Assembly: GCA_023231475.1 (NCBI GenBank)
Contig: JALJEE010002539.1
Location: 39,276-103,275 of the forward strand
From: Seison nebaliae
Lineage: Eukaryota > Rotifera > Pararotatoria > Seisonacea > Seisonidae
Length of the DNA stretch: 64,000 bases
Direction of reading: 5' to 3'
This document shows positions 35,071-47,392 of this stretch, piece after piece. Position 1 is the stretch's first letter, and every line of letters starts with the position of its first letter. Position numbers and translations under genes: made by a program. The notes beneath the pieces were generated by a model that saw only the letters and a list, made by a program, of their open reading frames with translations, was not told the DNA's origin and ran no database searches.

Positions 35071-37842
35071 ATTCGAAACGAAATGTGTTCGTTTGTGTAT
35101 TGAAATGAAAATATATGGTTTCTCGTCTCCTTCTAGTTGGTTTGGTTGTAGGGCTTGCTATTTTCGCCAAACTCTCCTTAATGATTGATGGTAATGATTG
35201 GTAATTGTTAATAAGATAACAATTTTCCGATTATGATGATTCGCGATATTCTGTAATCTTCTTCCTAATAAAACATTTCATTGAATGATTCACTTATGCT
35301 TCTGCTCCACACACACATCCGCACACACATACATGTCGATATAACATCTCACGATAACGACAAACTGAAAAGATGACGTCGAAATTCACTAACAGTTCTA
35401 TGAACACGAATTGATACAAACAGTCAATTTTAAAACGATTAGATATTTCACTCGAGTCGTAAAATGAAAAAGTAGGAAATCAAGAAAATAATTTTTGAGT
35501 TGTAAAATAAAATGGTTTTCCCTTCTCTTCCCTCACAATTATTCACTTCTTAAATAGACACCTCCAAACCTGAAAATCGAAATTAAGTGAAAATTGTTCA
35601 AATTGAATTGTCATTTTCAATTTCATTTTTTTCATTTATTCGCAAAATTCGTCAATAAAACGAAAAAGGAGAATCGGAAGAATCTGAAACGAACGATAAA
35701 GTAAACTGAATAGCCGTAGCGAGGAGGAAAAGAGAAACATCCCCAATTACTCCAATCGACATGTCGACGATAGAGACGTGACAATCGCATCGCATAATTC
35801 TAGTTATCAGATTGTCGACGGCTGTATTGATTATTAGAGACACGATTAGATATCGAATTGTATAAATTGTTCAAGAGAAATTTACCTCAACAATTTATTT
35901 TGGTTGAAATAAAAAGTTTTCTTATTCTTCCCCTGACGAAAACAAAAAAAAAAGACGCTTGTAGTTGTTGGGATTAGTGGGAAAGGATAATTGATTTGAT
36001 AAGTAATGATAAGTTAGAAATGATGAAGAAGGAGAACATGTTTATCCCTCCGATCATCAAAATTGAGAAGAAGAAGTGTTTGAATTTGCCATAGGCAATA
36101 GAAAGTATAGTGAACTCACTCCATTCTCTACTAGAGCAAACGAATTGAGGAACTTCATTATCTTATGCGATTATTATCTGTCTTCGCCAATCGACATCAT
36201 ATGAGAAGAAGGAATTCATCTTTGAAATCGAAGAAGCGAACAACTCTTTTGCCGACGTCTAATTGACCGCTGGTCACAATTACACATCTTATCACATCAA
36301 CTTGAGTTTGGGAACGTCAGACGATAAGTTTATAATGGAATCGACAACAACAATATAATTTACCGACATTTCTCCTCTTCTGCTAATTCGTAATGACGAC
36401 GAAGGAGAGAGAGAGAGAGAGAAAAAAAGAAAAATCAAAGTAATTCATCGGCTAGTAGACCACGAAAAGACCACCAATACAATTCATTTGGGAATGAATT
36501 GAACATAAAAAAAACGTAGTTCGTATTAATCTATTGAAAATGGATAATATTCATTAACATTTACGGAATAGAGAGAATTATTTTTCGGAAAAAAATCGGA
36601 TAATCGTAAATGAATAACCGCAATAGCTATCGAAATTTCTCTTTCGATATTGGCGAGTATAATGAAATAAATTGATAATAGCTCCACTAAAATCTACGTA
36701 TTTAGACAGATGAAATAATACAACTCATTCAACTCATTTTCGGAAACTGATTTCCACATACCAAAGGACAATTCCAACTCTCATTTCTCCTTCGACCTAC
36801 AACTCGCCACTCTCAACTTTTCAATAAGGACAACTCGTTAGTTTCCCATACGGACATTCCATAAGTCGAGATAACCCCTTTAAATTGTTCAATTAGTTTC
36901 ATTTCTGAGCGAATCACTTACAATTCAACCGGAATATTCGTACAGATATCTTATTGTGAGATATCTCAACTATTGTAAATTTTAATTATGACGGCTACTT
37001 GTGTAATTGTGTAAAATGATTTCTAAGGATATTCAATAATCGATCGATAAGAATGACATATTGATAATCTTTCAACCATTTCTGAGAATTATATTATGAT
37101 GAATGAGAGAGAGTGAGCAGATTGATAAGGAATCTGTAATTGACGTCGTATTATTGTGGATAATGAATTGATGTCGTTGATGAGGGGCTGTCCGATGAGA
37201 CGATGATAGATAAACATTCACCACCAAATGAGTTGTGCATATATATGTTTATTAGAGTATGTACATAGAGAAATATGGTCTGCATCAAACCTATTAACAT
37301 ATCCGTATTACATTCATATGTGAAGACGATCGAAAGAACAGATTTCCGCACCTATGTATCAGAAACGAATGTATTCATTTCGAATAAAATAAACTAATAA
37401 ATTTATTATTGTCGATTTGACCATGCGGAGTGCGATACGCATTCTTTCTCCTCCCAATCGCTTCATTCGTCTTTGGGAGAAGGATAGAAATGGTTTGGAA
37501 GATTCAAAAAATATACATTATCGAATTGACAAATTGATGAGAGGATAATTCCGATGTCTCAATTAAATGAATTGGAATTGGGAGATTGGAAGAGTGAAAT
37601 GGGAGAATGGATGTTTGAGAATAATATTGGAAGAGAAGTAGATTAATTCGATGAAATGAACACTCGTATAGGAAAGTTATTGGGAACGAACTTTTCTTCA
37701 TCTGTTCAAGTTGAAGCATTCATTCTATCCAGTCAGCTGTTCAAAATTAGATCTCTCTACTCATTCATCAATAATCCAATTTATTTCTTCTGTTCTTATT
37801 CTGTCATTTCTAATCTCTATTCCACCCAAATAGAATCGTCAA
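35071..37842. other. Gene-poor region with GA microsatellite
   Basis: 2.8 kb without a frame I would defend. It has a CA-rich patch near 35310-35335 and a GA run at 36405-36422. Small frames at 35652-35843, 37151-37351 and 37504-37719 show no conserved features. Confidence 0.5.
36405..36422. repeat. GA dinucleotide microsatellite
   Basis: Nine GA/AG units followed by an A-rich tail, in non-coding DNA. Confidence 0.85.
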
Positions 37843-38175
37843 TTAATTTCGAAAGAACATTGACTGGAAAATAATTATCATAAGAATAAAAATAACAGCT
37901 GACAGGATGTCTTCCACAATTAATGTATATCCACCAAAAATCATGTACATAAGATTCTTCTCCATCAATTCATGTTCATATAAAGAAATCGATTCATTTC
38001 CTTTTCTCATCAACTTTATCAAGTGCCACCAATCAACAAATTCCTCATGAATAGATTCCGTTGAACCAGAACCGTTCCAATAATTTAATATTTTAAGAAT
38101 ATTTATCCTCCTTATCGTCAGAAGAAAACCATCAACATTCATCTTATTATCATTCCAAATAACAGATGCATACAA
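37843..38175 (-). CDS. Doubtful small membrane protein
   Basis: A 110-codon frame. The middle is mixed and fairly protein-like (three Trp residues, balanced charge). Residues about 86-106 form one hydrophobic helix near the C-terminus. No signal peptide and no known domain. It stands alone in a gene-poor area, so it may be an exon of a longer gene or chance. Confidence 0.25.
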   Translation of the reverse strand: MYASVIWNDNKMNVDGFLLTIRRINILKILNYWNGSGSTESIHEEFVDWWHLIKLMRKGNESISLYEHELMEKNLMYMIFGGYTLIVEDILSAVIFILMIIIFQSMFFRN

Positions 38176-39494
38176 ACATTACTAACATTCCTTATTCGTT
38201 TCGCTTCTTACCTCTCCAATTATCAGTTTAACTAGGAAGAATCTCTTATATCTCCCATATCAGAAAGAATGTCGATGTTACAAAATGATGATGATGATGA
38301 TGATGATACATAAATGCCAGGAACATTCACGTGAACCTTACAAGACCTTTTCACTTTATTCATAATTGATAATTGTTTACCTATAACAGAAATAGGAAAT
38401 TGAAGAAATTTATTTTCGTCATATATTCACCCGTCGAATTGAAGATATTGCTCACAATTCACACTCGATTAATTGAATTGTAGAAGCATTTTACATCTTC
38501 TATTACTATTACAACGGTTTCGCTTTCTACTAAATCATTTCACTGTCAATCAAATTTTCGTAATTTTCTCTTATACATCTCAACCGATGTTAAATCGTAC
38601 TAACCATGACGTCACTGAATTATTCTCTTCAAATTATATAAAATGTAGAATTTGTCAATTCTTAAAATTTCCATCGTAAAAAAATTTTAATTTCAAATTT
38701 AAAAACATTTAGGAGGGCATATACAAAAAGAGAAGAAGTGATTCTGAAGAACATCTGTTCCTTTGTCCATTTGGGAAGAATTTGAAAAAAGAATGAATAG
38801 ACATGGAATAAATGAGGTAGATGGAAAAGATTTGATAAATTAATAATTTATTTTGAGATCTATTCGAATAGTAAGAATATCAGTTTAAATATAAGTTAGG
38901 ATGATTTATTCTTCCCATATCTATTTACAATAATCAGTTGATGAGAAGTGAATGATTGTTCATTCGTTATGTATTTGGCATAACGATCAATTTGATTTGC
39001 CATCATTTCACCAGTTCTAACGGTTGTGCCATTTGATGAACTTTCACTTTCTCACATGCTTATCATGATCATTCTTCATGATTTTCACAGAACATTTATC
39101 CGAAAGATGATCGGGATGAATAGGAAATGTGAAAAGGAAATTGGGTTTCTCTTCAAAATTAATTTATCTTCCTCATTTTAATGGAAATATCTCCATCTCA
39201 CATTATCTGTGTATGGGAAGAAGGGAAGAAAGAAATGACGATTCTCACAATATTCATCGTGTCATAAAAATGCTTCTTCATATGGAGTGGAAATATTTCG
39301 CTCCCTCCTCTAATAACAAACGATTTGAGAATGGAATTTTTGATTATTTTCATTTGAGCAAAAAAATGTGAATAACATGTTGGGAAGTGGAAAAAAAGAG
39401 AAATTATCAGAATAAACAAGAATTTTATTCGCAATAAAAGCAAAGTGGGAGAGGTAAAAGAGGAGATGAAAGACGAGATATATCGTTAAACATG
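38176..39494. other. Intergenic, nothing recognised
   Basis: 1.3 kb downstream of ORC1. A short GAT run lies at 38288-38307. The frames at 38473-38679 and 39129-39443 overlap on both strands with no domain features. Confidence 0.45.
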
Positions 39495-41453
39495 TCAGTT
39501 GATCTTCTCATTCATTCTCTCATGAATAGAAGGCAAGTAATTCTTGAGGTCGTAGCGCAACTTTATAGTTTTCCTCAACCAACGATGTATGGGCTGATGT
39601 AGGAGTGTGGCAGAGAGTTCGTTCAATTCCGTTTTCCCGTCATTCAACGAAAATATTCCGATATCGATCTCCATTTTCTTCATTCGATTTCTCCTTTTCT
39701 TCGGGAAGAAATCGATGAGAATTAAACGACTCTCAATAAAGAAATGTAGATGGAAGATATAACTATCAATGGAAATGATCTCCAAACCATTCTGACGACG
39801 ATTCATTTTGAAATCTTCATAACAAGCCAGTACAGTAAATCGATGAGGAATCTCACCGTTCGTTATGGTTTTATTGATGTTCCGTTTGAAACCATTGATG
39901 AGATTAGTGAAAATAGAGAACTTGATGTCGGAACACTCTTTGATTATGATGTGACCACGAAATGAATTCGATTCTTCGATACATCTTTTCGCATCGAACA
40001 CGTTGGCAATGCGGATTTCATATGATTTCTTCTCATACCGTCCTAACGATTCGAATTCATTAATGAGATTCAAAATAACTTTCGATGTGATTGAGAGAAC
40101 TTTTCTTGCATCACCAGCAGATAATGCAACAGACTTCGTTATTAATTGTAAGGCATCTTTATTCAACGGTAATTCACCACATAATTTACGTTGCTTAGCA
40201 ACCGAATTCAATCTCGTCATTATAATATCTTTCAATTCTTGATCATTATATGTAGTGAATTCGATTCTTATCGATCCAGTTCGACTATTGTTGCGGAGAG
40301 CTAAGATACGTTCAGGTAGATTTACTGTATTAGAAATGATGATAAGTGAAAATTTCGAATTGTCCAGTTGTGCCCAAGTCATAATATTGTAGATGGCGTC
40401 TTGTTTCTTCGTATAAAGAACATCGACTTCATCGATCATGAGAAAGACATGAGGAAAGTTAATAGAATGAAATCGATGAAGGAACAATTCGTCGAGAAGA
40501 TGGAAAGCGGAAATTGCCGATTTCTTCTCACCACATAACTCGAAATAGATTTGAGAGTAAATGTCTTTCGGATTCGTCAATTCGAGAGCATTGATCGCTA
40601 TGTATATGAATTGAGGACATTGAGCGTCATCTCCACGAACGAAACATGACATCGCATCTCGGAAGACTAACGTTTTTCCTGTTCCTGGAACTCCACTTAA
40701 ATATATTATGGAATTCTGACGATTATCTAACGACGTAACGATGAACCAGCAAATCTTTTCGAATTCCTTCTGTCTGCCAGCAATATCGCCATTTAATTTT
40801 GATAATTGAAGCGATTTTATACATCGATAATAGTAATCGATTCGTATTAAATTTTCATTCGGTTTCTTCTTATTTCTCTTATTTCGGATGGAGATACGAT
40901 TTAAATTCTCTCGAATCTCTTCATCATCTTCATCAATCAACACATTCATCTCATTCAATAACTTTCTCATTGAATTACTCATATATCTTTTTTCTTTTTT
41001 ATCATATAAATGATATTTGATTCGTTGGAAGAATTCATTAAATCTTTTCTCCATTCCCTTCTTTTTCGTTGTCGTCGTTTTCGTCTCTATCACTTCTTCT
41101 TCTTCATCATCATCATCATCATCATCATCATCTTCTTCTTCTTCTTCTTCTTCTTCTTCGCTGGTCAATTGAATCTCTTCAACAATTTTTTCCATTAAAT
41201 TTTCTTTTTCCTTTTTTGCTTTTTCATTAGGAATAACTATTATTGAATCATCATAATCCGATTTTAAATTACAATCATATCGATCCCTCTCATCATCACT
41301 GGAAGAATTTTTTAATTTTTTTACATTCCGTCTCGGTCGACAACATTGTAAATTAATCTTCTCTTTCGCTATTAATCCACAAGTTCTCGCCCGTCTCAAT
41401 GGCGTACTGTTACACTGGGAACTGATTCGTCGATAGATGTCCTTCCGATCCAT
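39495..41453 (-). CDS. ORC1: Origin recognition complex subunit 1
   Basis: ORC1 is the ATPase subunit of ORC that helps load MCM at replication origins. One uninterrupted frame of 652 residues. The AAA+ domain (about 225-440) has DIAGRQKEFEKICWFI, Walker A GVPGTGKT, Walker B FLMIDEVDVL, a sensor-1 region (LIIISNTVNLPERIL) and SVALSAGDARKVLSIT at sensor 2. ORC1 rather than CDC6 is indicated by YLSGVPGTGKTLVFRDAM and the C-terminal winged-helix region. The first 200 residues are charged and disordered, with Glu/Asp runs encoded by CTT and CAT repeats. The BAH domain found in most animal ORC1 proteins is absent from this frame. It starts 161 bases after the polymerase eta stop, on the same strand. 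Confidence 0.93.
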   Translation of the reverse strand: MDRKDIYRRISSQCNSTPLRRARTCGLIAKEKINLQCCRPRRNVKKLKNSSSDDERDRYDCNLKSDYDDSIIVIPNEKAKKEKENLMEKIVEEIQLTSEEEEEEEEEDDDDDDDDDEEEEVIETKTTTTKKKGMEKRFNEFFQRIKYHLYDKKEKRYMSNSMRKLLNEMNVLIDEDDEEIRENLNRISIRNKRNKKKPNENLIRIDYYYRCIKSLQLSKLNGDIAGRQKEFEKICWFIVTSLDNRQNSIIYLSGVPGTGKTLVFRDAMSCFVRGDDAQCPQFIYIAINALELTNPKDIYSQIYFELCGEKKSAISAFHLLDELFLHRFHSINFPHVFLMIDEVDVLYTKKQDAIYNIMTWAQLDNSKFSLIIISNTVNLPERILALRNNSRTGSIRIEFTTYNDQELKDIIMTRLNSVAKQRKLCGELPLNKDALQLITKSVALSAGDARKVLSITSKVILNLINEFESLGRYEKKSYEIRIANVFDAKRCIEESNSFRGHIIIKECSDIKFSIFTNLINGFKRNINKTITNGEIPHRFTVLACYEDFKMNRRQNGLEIISIDSYIFHLHFFIESRLILIDFFPKKRRNRMKKMEIDIGIFSLNDGKTELNELSATLLHQPIHRWLRKTIKLRYDLKNYLPSIHERMNEKIN

Positions 41454-41614
41454 TTACAACAAGCCTACAATTAAAATGATGCGTTCAATTTCCATTTCTC
41501 ATATTGTCGTTCATAAATAATTCTTCAGTTTCTCGAAGAGAATTTTCTCACAGAAACATTCAGTTCTTTCCTTCTCTCAATTTCAATTTATTTAATAAGA
41601 AATTCAATAAACTA

Positions 41615-43264
41615 TCATTTTATTATTTGAATAGATAATTGATTGTGTACATGAGTTAATGAAAAAAATTTAGAGACACTTAATCCGAGATAAACAATCG
41701 AATATTGACCAGTAGTCGTCGTTACATTCCGATTTTCGAATACTTTCATACATTCTACAATCAATCCCCATATTTTCACCAGAAATTCATGCATATTCGG
41801 CCATCTACTCTTACTGTCGATCTGACCACATTTAGACGTTCTTAACATATGTGCCATCATATTTCGATCAAATCGAGCACCATATTCATTCTCATCCGTT
41901 ACTATGGCAATGGCGACAGTTAAAGAACTAGCACGACGATTCGTTTCTTGTTCATTTCTTTTGAGACGTCGAATTAAATCACAAGTCAAAATTTCGACGT
42001 TATATTGTAATTTCTCGATGGAGTCGATGATATCTCGAACTGGAAAATTTCGACTAATTCCAACACTTTTCGCCGCTTCACGAACTTTCACTTCGTCAAC
42101 ACAAATCCCTTTAGCCACTAATTTCAACCAGTTTACTTGGTTTATCGAGAAATGGTTATTCAATTCATCTAAATTAGAATGAGCCAAATCCTGCAAATTT
42201 CTTATATTTAAATTCTCCTCTAAATACTTTCCGTTTTTACCTCCTAAAAACGGTATTTTTCTCACCGGAATAGATCGAAATAGTTTCTCTTTCAAATATT
42301 TGGGAATCATCACTTGTTGATTCGGCTTCTTCATTCCACACGCCAATTTCGCCAACATTTTATTGTCGGACAAACCACCCGAACATTCCAATTCATTTTT
42401 CTCCAAAATTAAATTTCTGATTTTCTTCAAATAATCATTGCCGAAAAATAGATGTAATTCACCTACTGGACATAGACGAAGAGAATAATCCATCGAATTT
42501 TCAAACGATGTTACAAAATTATCTTCGTTTCCTTCTATGTGGGAGTCGACGGCGAAATATTCGAGTGAAGTTAAAGTTAAATGAATTTCCTTATAAATTA
42601 AACTCACAAGATATTCATGTTCCGTCTCAGTAATGAAATAATAGAAAGTTTCTTCAATACACTTCTTCCTATTCTTCTTACATTCCCTAATTACTTTCAA
42701 TCGTTCAATCTCTTCTTCCGAATTACTCAAAATTAAATTGACCAATCTCAAAATTGACAAATTCGTCAAATCCATAAAAGTTTCATCGACACTCGCTTCC
42801 TGACAAACGGCCAATGAATTTTTCCAATAAATCGATTTCTTCAAATCCATCAAAATCGTCTCATTCTCCTTAAATTTCTCTTCCAACTTCAATTTATTAT
42901 TTTCTTCTTCTTCTTTCAAATAAATTTCTATAGTTTCGTTGAATGCTTTGCACGTCTTCTTATATTTGTCGAATCCTCCATGATCATTAATATCGAAAAC
43001 TATTAAGGAAGGACAAGCTCTTTTAGCTTTATCAATTGTGAAACCATATTTGGGAATACCAGCTCTTCTTGCTTCATAATTCGTTGCAACTATTCCACCT
43101 CCACCAAATCCACCTAATTTACCTCCCACGACTGCTGGTAAACCTTTCGTTTCCTTCTCTCGAACTTGTTCCACTTGAACGAAATAACAGTCCATGTCGA
43201 TGATACCGATACATCTGGAAAATATTTGTTCCACCACCAAACTGTTATGTATTATATTCTCCAT
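41615..43264 (-). CDS. POLH: DNA polymerase eta, short C-terminus
   Basis: A Y-family translesion polymerase that bypasses UV dimers. The frame gives 549 residues from the ATG at 43264. Eta-specific features: CIGIIDMDCYFVQVEQVRE (metal-binding Asp residues; FVQVEQ typical of eta), GGGIVATNYEARRAG, the catalytic EASVDETFMDL, CSGGLSDNKMLAKLACGMKK, and IPFLGGKNG. The little-finger segment includes VGISRNFP. An Asp/Glu/Lys-rich insert of about 26 residues lies just before the ASVDE motif. The protein ends soon after the little finger, whereas human POLH (713) continues with a UBZ zinc finger and PIP boxes; none are visible here or in the 161 bases before ORC1. Confidence 0.93.
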   Translation of the reverse strand: MENIIHNSLVVEQIFSRCIGIIDMDCYFVQVEQVREKETKGLPAVVGGKLGGFGGGGIVATNYEARRAGIPKYGFTIDKAKRACPSLIVFDINDHGGFDKYKKTCKAFNETIEIYLKEEEENNKLKLEEKFKENETILMDLKKSIYWKNSLAVCQEASVDETFMDLTNLSILRLVNLILSNSEEEIERLKVIRECKKNRKKCIEETFYYFITETEHEYLVSLIYKEIHLTLTSLEYFAVDSHIEGNEDNFVTSFENSMDYSLRLCPVGELHLFFGNDYLKKIRNLILEKNELECSGGLSDNKMLAKLACGMKKPNQQVMIPKYLKEKLFRSIPVRKIPFLGGKNGKYLEENLNIRNLQDLAHSNLDELNNHFSINQVNWLKLVAKGICVDEVKVREAAKSVGISRNFPVRDIIDSIEKLQYNVEILTCDLIRRLKRNEQETNRRASSLTVAIAIVTDENEYGARFDRNMMAHMLRTSKCGQIDSKSRWPNMHEFLVKIWGLIVECMKVFENRNVTTTTGQYSIVYLGLSVSKFFSLTHVHNQLSIQIIK

Positions 43265-43533
43265 CACTTCTTAATTCTACTCTATAAAGCTAATTCTATA
43301 AATCATTTCGTTTCCACGACGATTCCAACCCAATAAATTTCGCATTTCTTTAAAAAAATTCATAAGAATTCTCAATCCATTTAATAATTTCCCTCAGATG
43401 ACTTTTCTTTCTCTCGTCGACGTCAACTGCGTCAACCAAAACAAAGATGTTGAACAATTGTTTCTGATGTTTCTTATACAAAATTTAATATTGATAAGCG
43501 AAATAAAATTTTAAGAAACGGAAATAGTTTATT

Positions 43534-43605
43534 GGTTCTATGGTGTAGCGGTGAGCACTCTGGACTTTGAATCCAGCGACCCGAGTTCGAATCTCGGTAG
43601 GACCT
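43534..43605 (+). tRNA. tRNA-Gln (anticodon UUG)
   Basis: A 72-base gene folding into a full cloverleaf. Acceptor GGTTCTA pairs with TAGGACC plus discriminator T. D-stem GTGT pairs with GCAC. Anticodon stem CTGGA/TCCAG encloses loop CTTTGAA with anticodon TTG. T-stem CCGAG/CTCGG encloses loop TTCGAAT. No intron and no encoded CCA. Internal A and B boxes are intact. A T5 run at 43609-43613 is a good RNA polymerase III terminator. It sits upstream of, and divergent from, polymerase eta. Confidence 0.98.
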
Positions 43606-43608
43606 GAA

Positions 43609-43613
43609 TTTTT
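43609..43613 (+). terminator. Pol III terminator of tRNA-Gln
   Basis: Five consecutive T residues three bases after the tRNA discriminator base, the standard eukaryotic Pol III stop. Confidence 0.85.
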
Positions 43614-44471
43614 CGACTTATAATTTGTATTTCAATTCATTTTAGGATTTACTCTTCATCCTATTCTCTTATTATGTTACTAAAGAACTTGTAAGGTACA
43701 GATAAATTTGTAGGAATCAAAAAATAAACGATTAGACAACAATTCACACATTGAAAATTCCAGTAGTTAAGAAGAGTGCTTATCAATACTTAAGTTTAGG
43801 TTACTTAACGTTATCAACAAGTCTAAAAGTATTAGTAGTCTCCTTTCCAACTTTTCCCAAGAATAATTTGAACTAAAAAAAGAAGTATAGAATTTCACTT
43901 ATTTTAACATTGTCTGGATCATTGGAGAATTGGTATGGGTACTCTCAAAAAATCTCAGAGATACAGGAGTATATTTCTGCAATTTCCTTAGAAAGACATT
44001 CCAGAATATCAAAATGATCAAGAGAGAACTTGCCCGAACCGCAATTAGAACAAGTATGCGATTTCCTCAAATATTTTCGGAGCAATTATCAGATTTTCAA
44101 AAATACAAATTCATCGAGACACTATGATCATTATTATTATTGTTAGTTCATTTTTTTTTAAATCAGAAATTTCTTATACGTATAAAGCTTATTTTAATCA
44201 TTTAAAAATTGGTGACTTAAATTAATGTATGTATTAACTCAACGTTTATTTGATTAAAATTCATCAACTTCTTTTCCCACTCGAGAAATAATTGTGTTAA
44301 AAATCAGTATGACTGTCAATAGATGGAATCAATTAAGTTATAGAAATATTATGAAGCAGAAATTCTGTAAATTGATTTAGTGAATTTAAAGAAAGGTAAT
44401 ATTGGATATAATCTTCTGCAGATACCGGAATGGGAGATGGTATATGGAAATGATGGAATTGTTAATAACAG
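43614..44471. other. Intergenic, nothing recognised
   Basis: About 860 AT-rich bases between the tRNA and the 3' end of ABCF1. A 65-codon forward frame at 43930-44127 has no family resemblance. Confidence 0.5.
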
Positions 44472-47010
44472 TTAATCAGATTCATCTTCACTCGAACCAT
44501 ATATAGCATTATTAGCAGCTATTGATGGTGTTTGTGTAATTGATTCTCCTAATGACTCTAACAATTCCGTTCGATAATCATCAAAATCACCATTCAATTC
44601 AACTATCTTCTGATCTTCGATAATCCATAATTGACAATTGATATCAGTAATTAGACGTTCGTCGTGACTAACGATAACGACGCCACCATCGAACTTCTTG
44701 ATTGCATCAGCTAGAGCATCGATCGATTCTAAATCCAAATTATTTGTAGGTTCGTCCAATATCAAAACATCTGGACCACTCAATATGAGATGTGCAAGTG
44801 CAACTCTTGCTTTTTGACCGCCACTTAAATCTTTAATTTTGACATTGTGAGCAAAACTAGGAAGACCTACAGATCCCAAAGATTTCCTCGCTTTCTCATT
44901 TGGTAAATTGAAGACTTTCATGATGAATTCAACTGCCTTTAATTCCAATTCCAATTGATCTCCACTATGTTGATCGAATCGTCCTGAAAAGAATTAGGAA
45001 AAAATTTGAATTTAAATTAAATATTAAAAAACCGATTTTCAATCGATGATTAATACGTTGTTCTCCTTTCGTCGGTTCGATATCACCACAAAGTAATTTG
45101 ATGAACGTCGTTTTTCCCACACCATTTGGACCGATGACGGCGACTAAAATTGGAATGACGATGAGAAAATGTGTAGAAAATTACCAACTTCGACTATCCA
45201 TATCAATACCAAAATTTAAATCGACAAACAACGCTTTCTGATTTTCGTAAGCGAAATGAACATCATGTAATCCGAGAATTGGTGGATGGAGTAACGACGT
45301 TTCAGGAAAACGGAATTTCACCACATATTCTCTCGGTTTCTTTAACAATTCACCATCTTTATTATTAACATTATCGTCATCATTCATTAATTTAGATTTC
45401 TGTTTATTCTTCTGTTGTTTTCTAGTTTGAATTTCTTTTTGTTTCTTTTCAGCATTCGCTTTCGTTTTCCCGCATGCTTTCAACTCTTTTATTCGTTTCT
45501 CTTGTTTCTCATATTCTTTCAATTGCTCTCGTCGACAATGTTTCAACATCTTTTTAAACATCGAATAATTCCCTCGATAATAGAAGAGTTTCTGATTATC
45601 CAAATGAATGATATCACTGCAAATGTTATCTAAAAAATTCTGGTCGTGAGAAACGATGAGAAGAGAATTCTTCCATTGTTGTAAATAATGATTGAGCCAA
45701 ATGACGGCATTCAAATCAAGATGATTCGTCGGTTCATCCAACAACAACAATTTCGGTTCCATGAAAAGTGCTTTAGCGAGAGAAACTCTCATTCTCCATC
45801 CACCCGAAAATTTTTTTGTTGGACGTTCGATCATTTCTTCATTGAATCCCAAACCTCTCAAAATACGACGAGCTTTACTCTCTAATGAATCGATATTGAT
45901 AGCATTCATTTCATCATAAATTTCTCGTAATCGATTAACGGTGGTTGGATCATTCGATTTACTCAATCTTTTCTCCTCCTCCATTAATTGATTTCGTTCC
46001 GTATCAGCATTTAATAGAACATCGATAGCTCTCGTTTCATCTGCTACTACTTCTTGCTCACACAATAATACTTGAATATGAGATGGAATATGTAATTTCT
46101 TCTCAGCAATATGTAACAATAACGTCGATTTTCCTTTTCCATTCGGTCCCACCAAACCATATCGACGGTTTTCTACAATTTGCAATGTTGCATTAATGAA
46201 GAGATCGATACCTTTGGCAGAAATGGAGAAATTATCAATTTTTATATTTTTCTCCAATTCACTCCGTTTTTCATTGGAGGCTTGAGAGATAGCAAAATTG
46301 GTAGTGGCACCAAGTTCCTTTTGTTCTTTCTCCAAATTCTCTTTCTTTTTCAATTTCTTCAATTCTTTCTTTGATAATTTTATTTTTATCTTCCCTTCTT
46401 CTTCTTTCTTCTCATTTTCTATTTTTATTTCTTCTTCTTCAACTTCTTCTTCCATCTCCTCCTCCATCACTCTCATCTCGTCTTTCTCCTCATTTTTTTC
46501 TTCTAATTCTTGTTTTTTCATTTGATCGAAAATATCGATATGTTCATGTTTCTCTTCTCGATTCTTGCCATTCCGTCGATTTTTCTTATTCTTTTTCTTT
46601 TGTTTAATTTCATTCATTTCATCATCTTTCGTCACTTCAATCGTCTCGTCACCTTGACCATCATCATCTTTCACCGTTTCTTCCACTTCTTCTACTTCTT
46701 CTTTCTTTCCCTTATTCTTCTTTTTCTTCGTCTTTTTAGAACTTATCACAGTTTCATCTTCTTTCATATCAGAAACATCGAGATTCGTTGTCGTTGTTGT
46801 GGTCGTCAATTCGTCATCATCCTCTTTCATTTGTTGTTTCTTCTTGTTTTTATTCTTTTTCTTTGATGCCATTCCACCAGTTGTCTGAGGAGCATATTCG
46901 TCCACAATATTTGCCTCGTTCATCAACCTCTGTAATTGTTCGAAATATTTATCTTCCTCTTCATCATCACTTCCTTTATTTCCCTTCTTATTCTTATTCT
47001 TTTTACCCAT
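44472..47010 (-). CDS. ABCF1: ABCF1 (ABC50) translation ABC protein
   Basis: ABCF1 is a soluble twin-ATPase protein that associates with eIF2 and ribosomes in translation initiation. Reverse exons 47010-45189, 45143-45033 and 44983-44472 (introns 45 and 49 bases) give 814 residues; human 845. A Lys/Glu-rich N-terminal third of about 250 residues is typical of ABCF1. ABC1 has Walker [10 protein letters not shown], signature [15 protein letters not shown] and Walker [17 protein letters not shown]2 has [23 protein letters not shown] and [15 protein letters not shown]. The splice into ABC2 is fixed by rejoining MDSR to [11 protein letters not shown]. In ABC1 the usual GxNGxGKST reads NGKGKST, as in other ABCF1 proteins. 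The ATG at 47010 is used because the longer frame starts with GTG. Confidence 0.95.
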
Positions 47011-47392
47011 TTTCACTCAATCAATTTATTTTAATTATTTAAGAAAAAAAAAGAAAATTTCATAAATTTTCAAAGATACAAATCCCTTTTATAATAAGAG
47101 ATGAAACAGTTGTTGTTTTTATTAAGCAACCATTTTGTCATACACTTCGAGGAGCTTTTTATTCATCTTGAAATTTCCTTACAAAATGTTCACGAACGTT
47201 CACAAAATGTTTAATTAGAATTATTCTCTCAATTTCACATGTTCGAATGTTTTAGCTTTTCTTTTTCCATCCTCTCTCAACCTCTGCCTCATTCAGAAAT
47301 TAACAATCGTCTCTTTAATCTATTTTATTTTAATTTTATTATAAAATCAAATCCCCTCGGAGTAAATTAAAAAGAAAATGAGATAGATCATT
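47011..47392. other. Intergenic spacer
   Basis: Upstream of ABCF1. AT-rich, with no ORF or repeat of note. Confidence 0.45.

Noticed and set aside
42830-42935. Intron in polymerase eta explaining the charged insert
   Set aside because: The available GT and AG sites give phases that do not rejoin the frame, so the insert is taken as coding.
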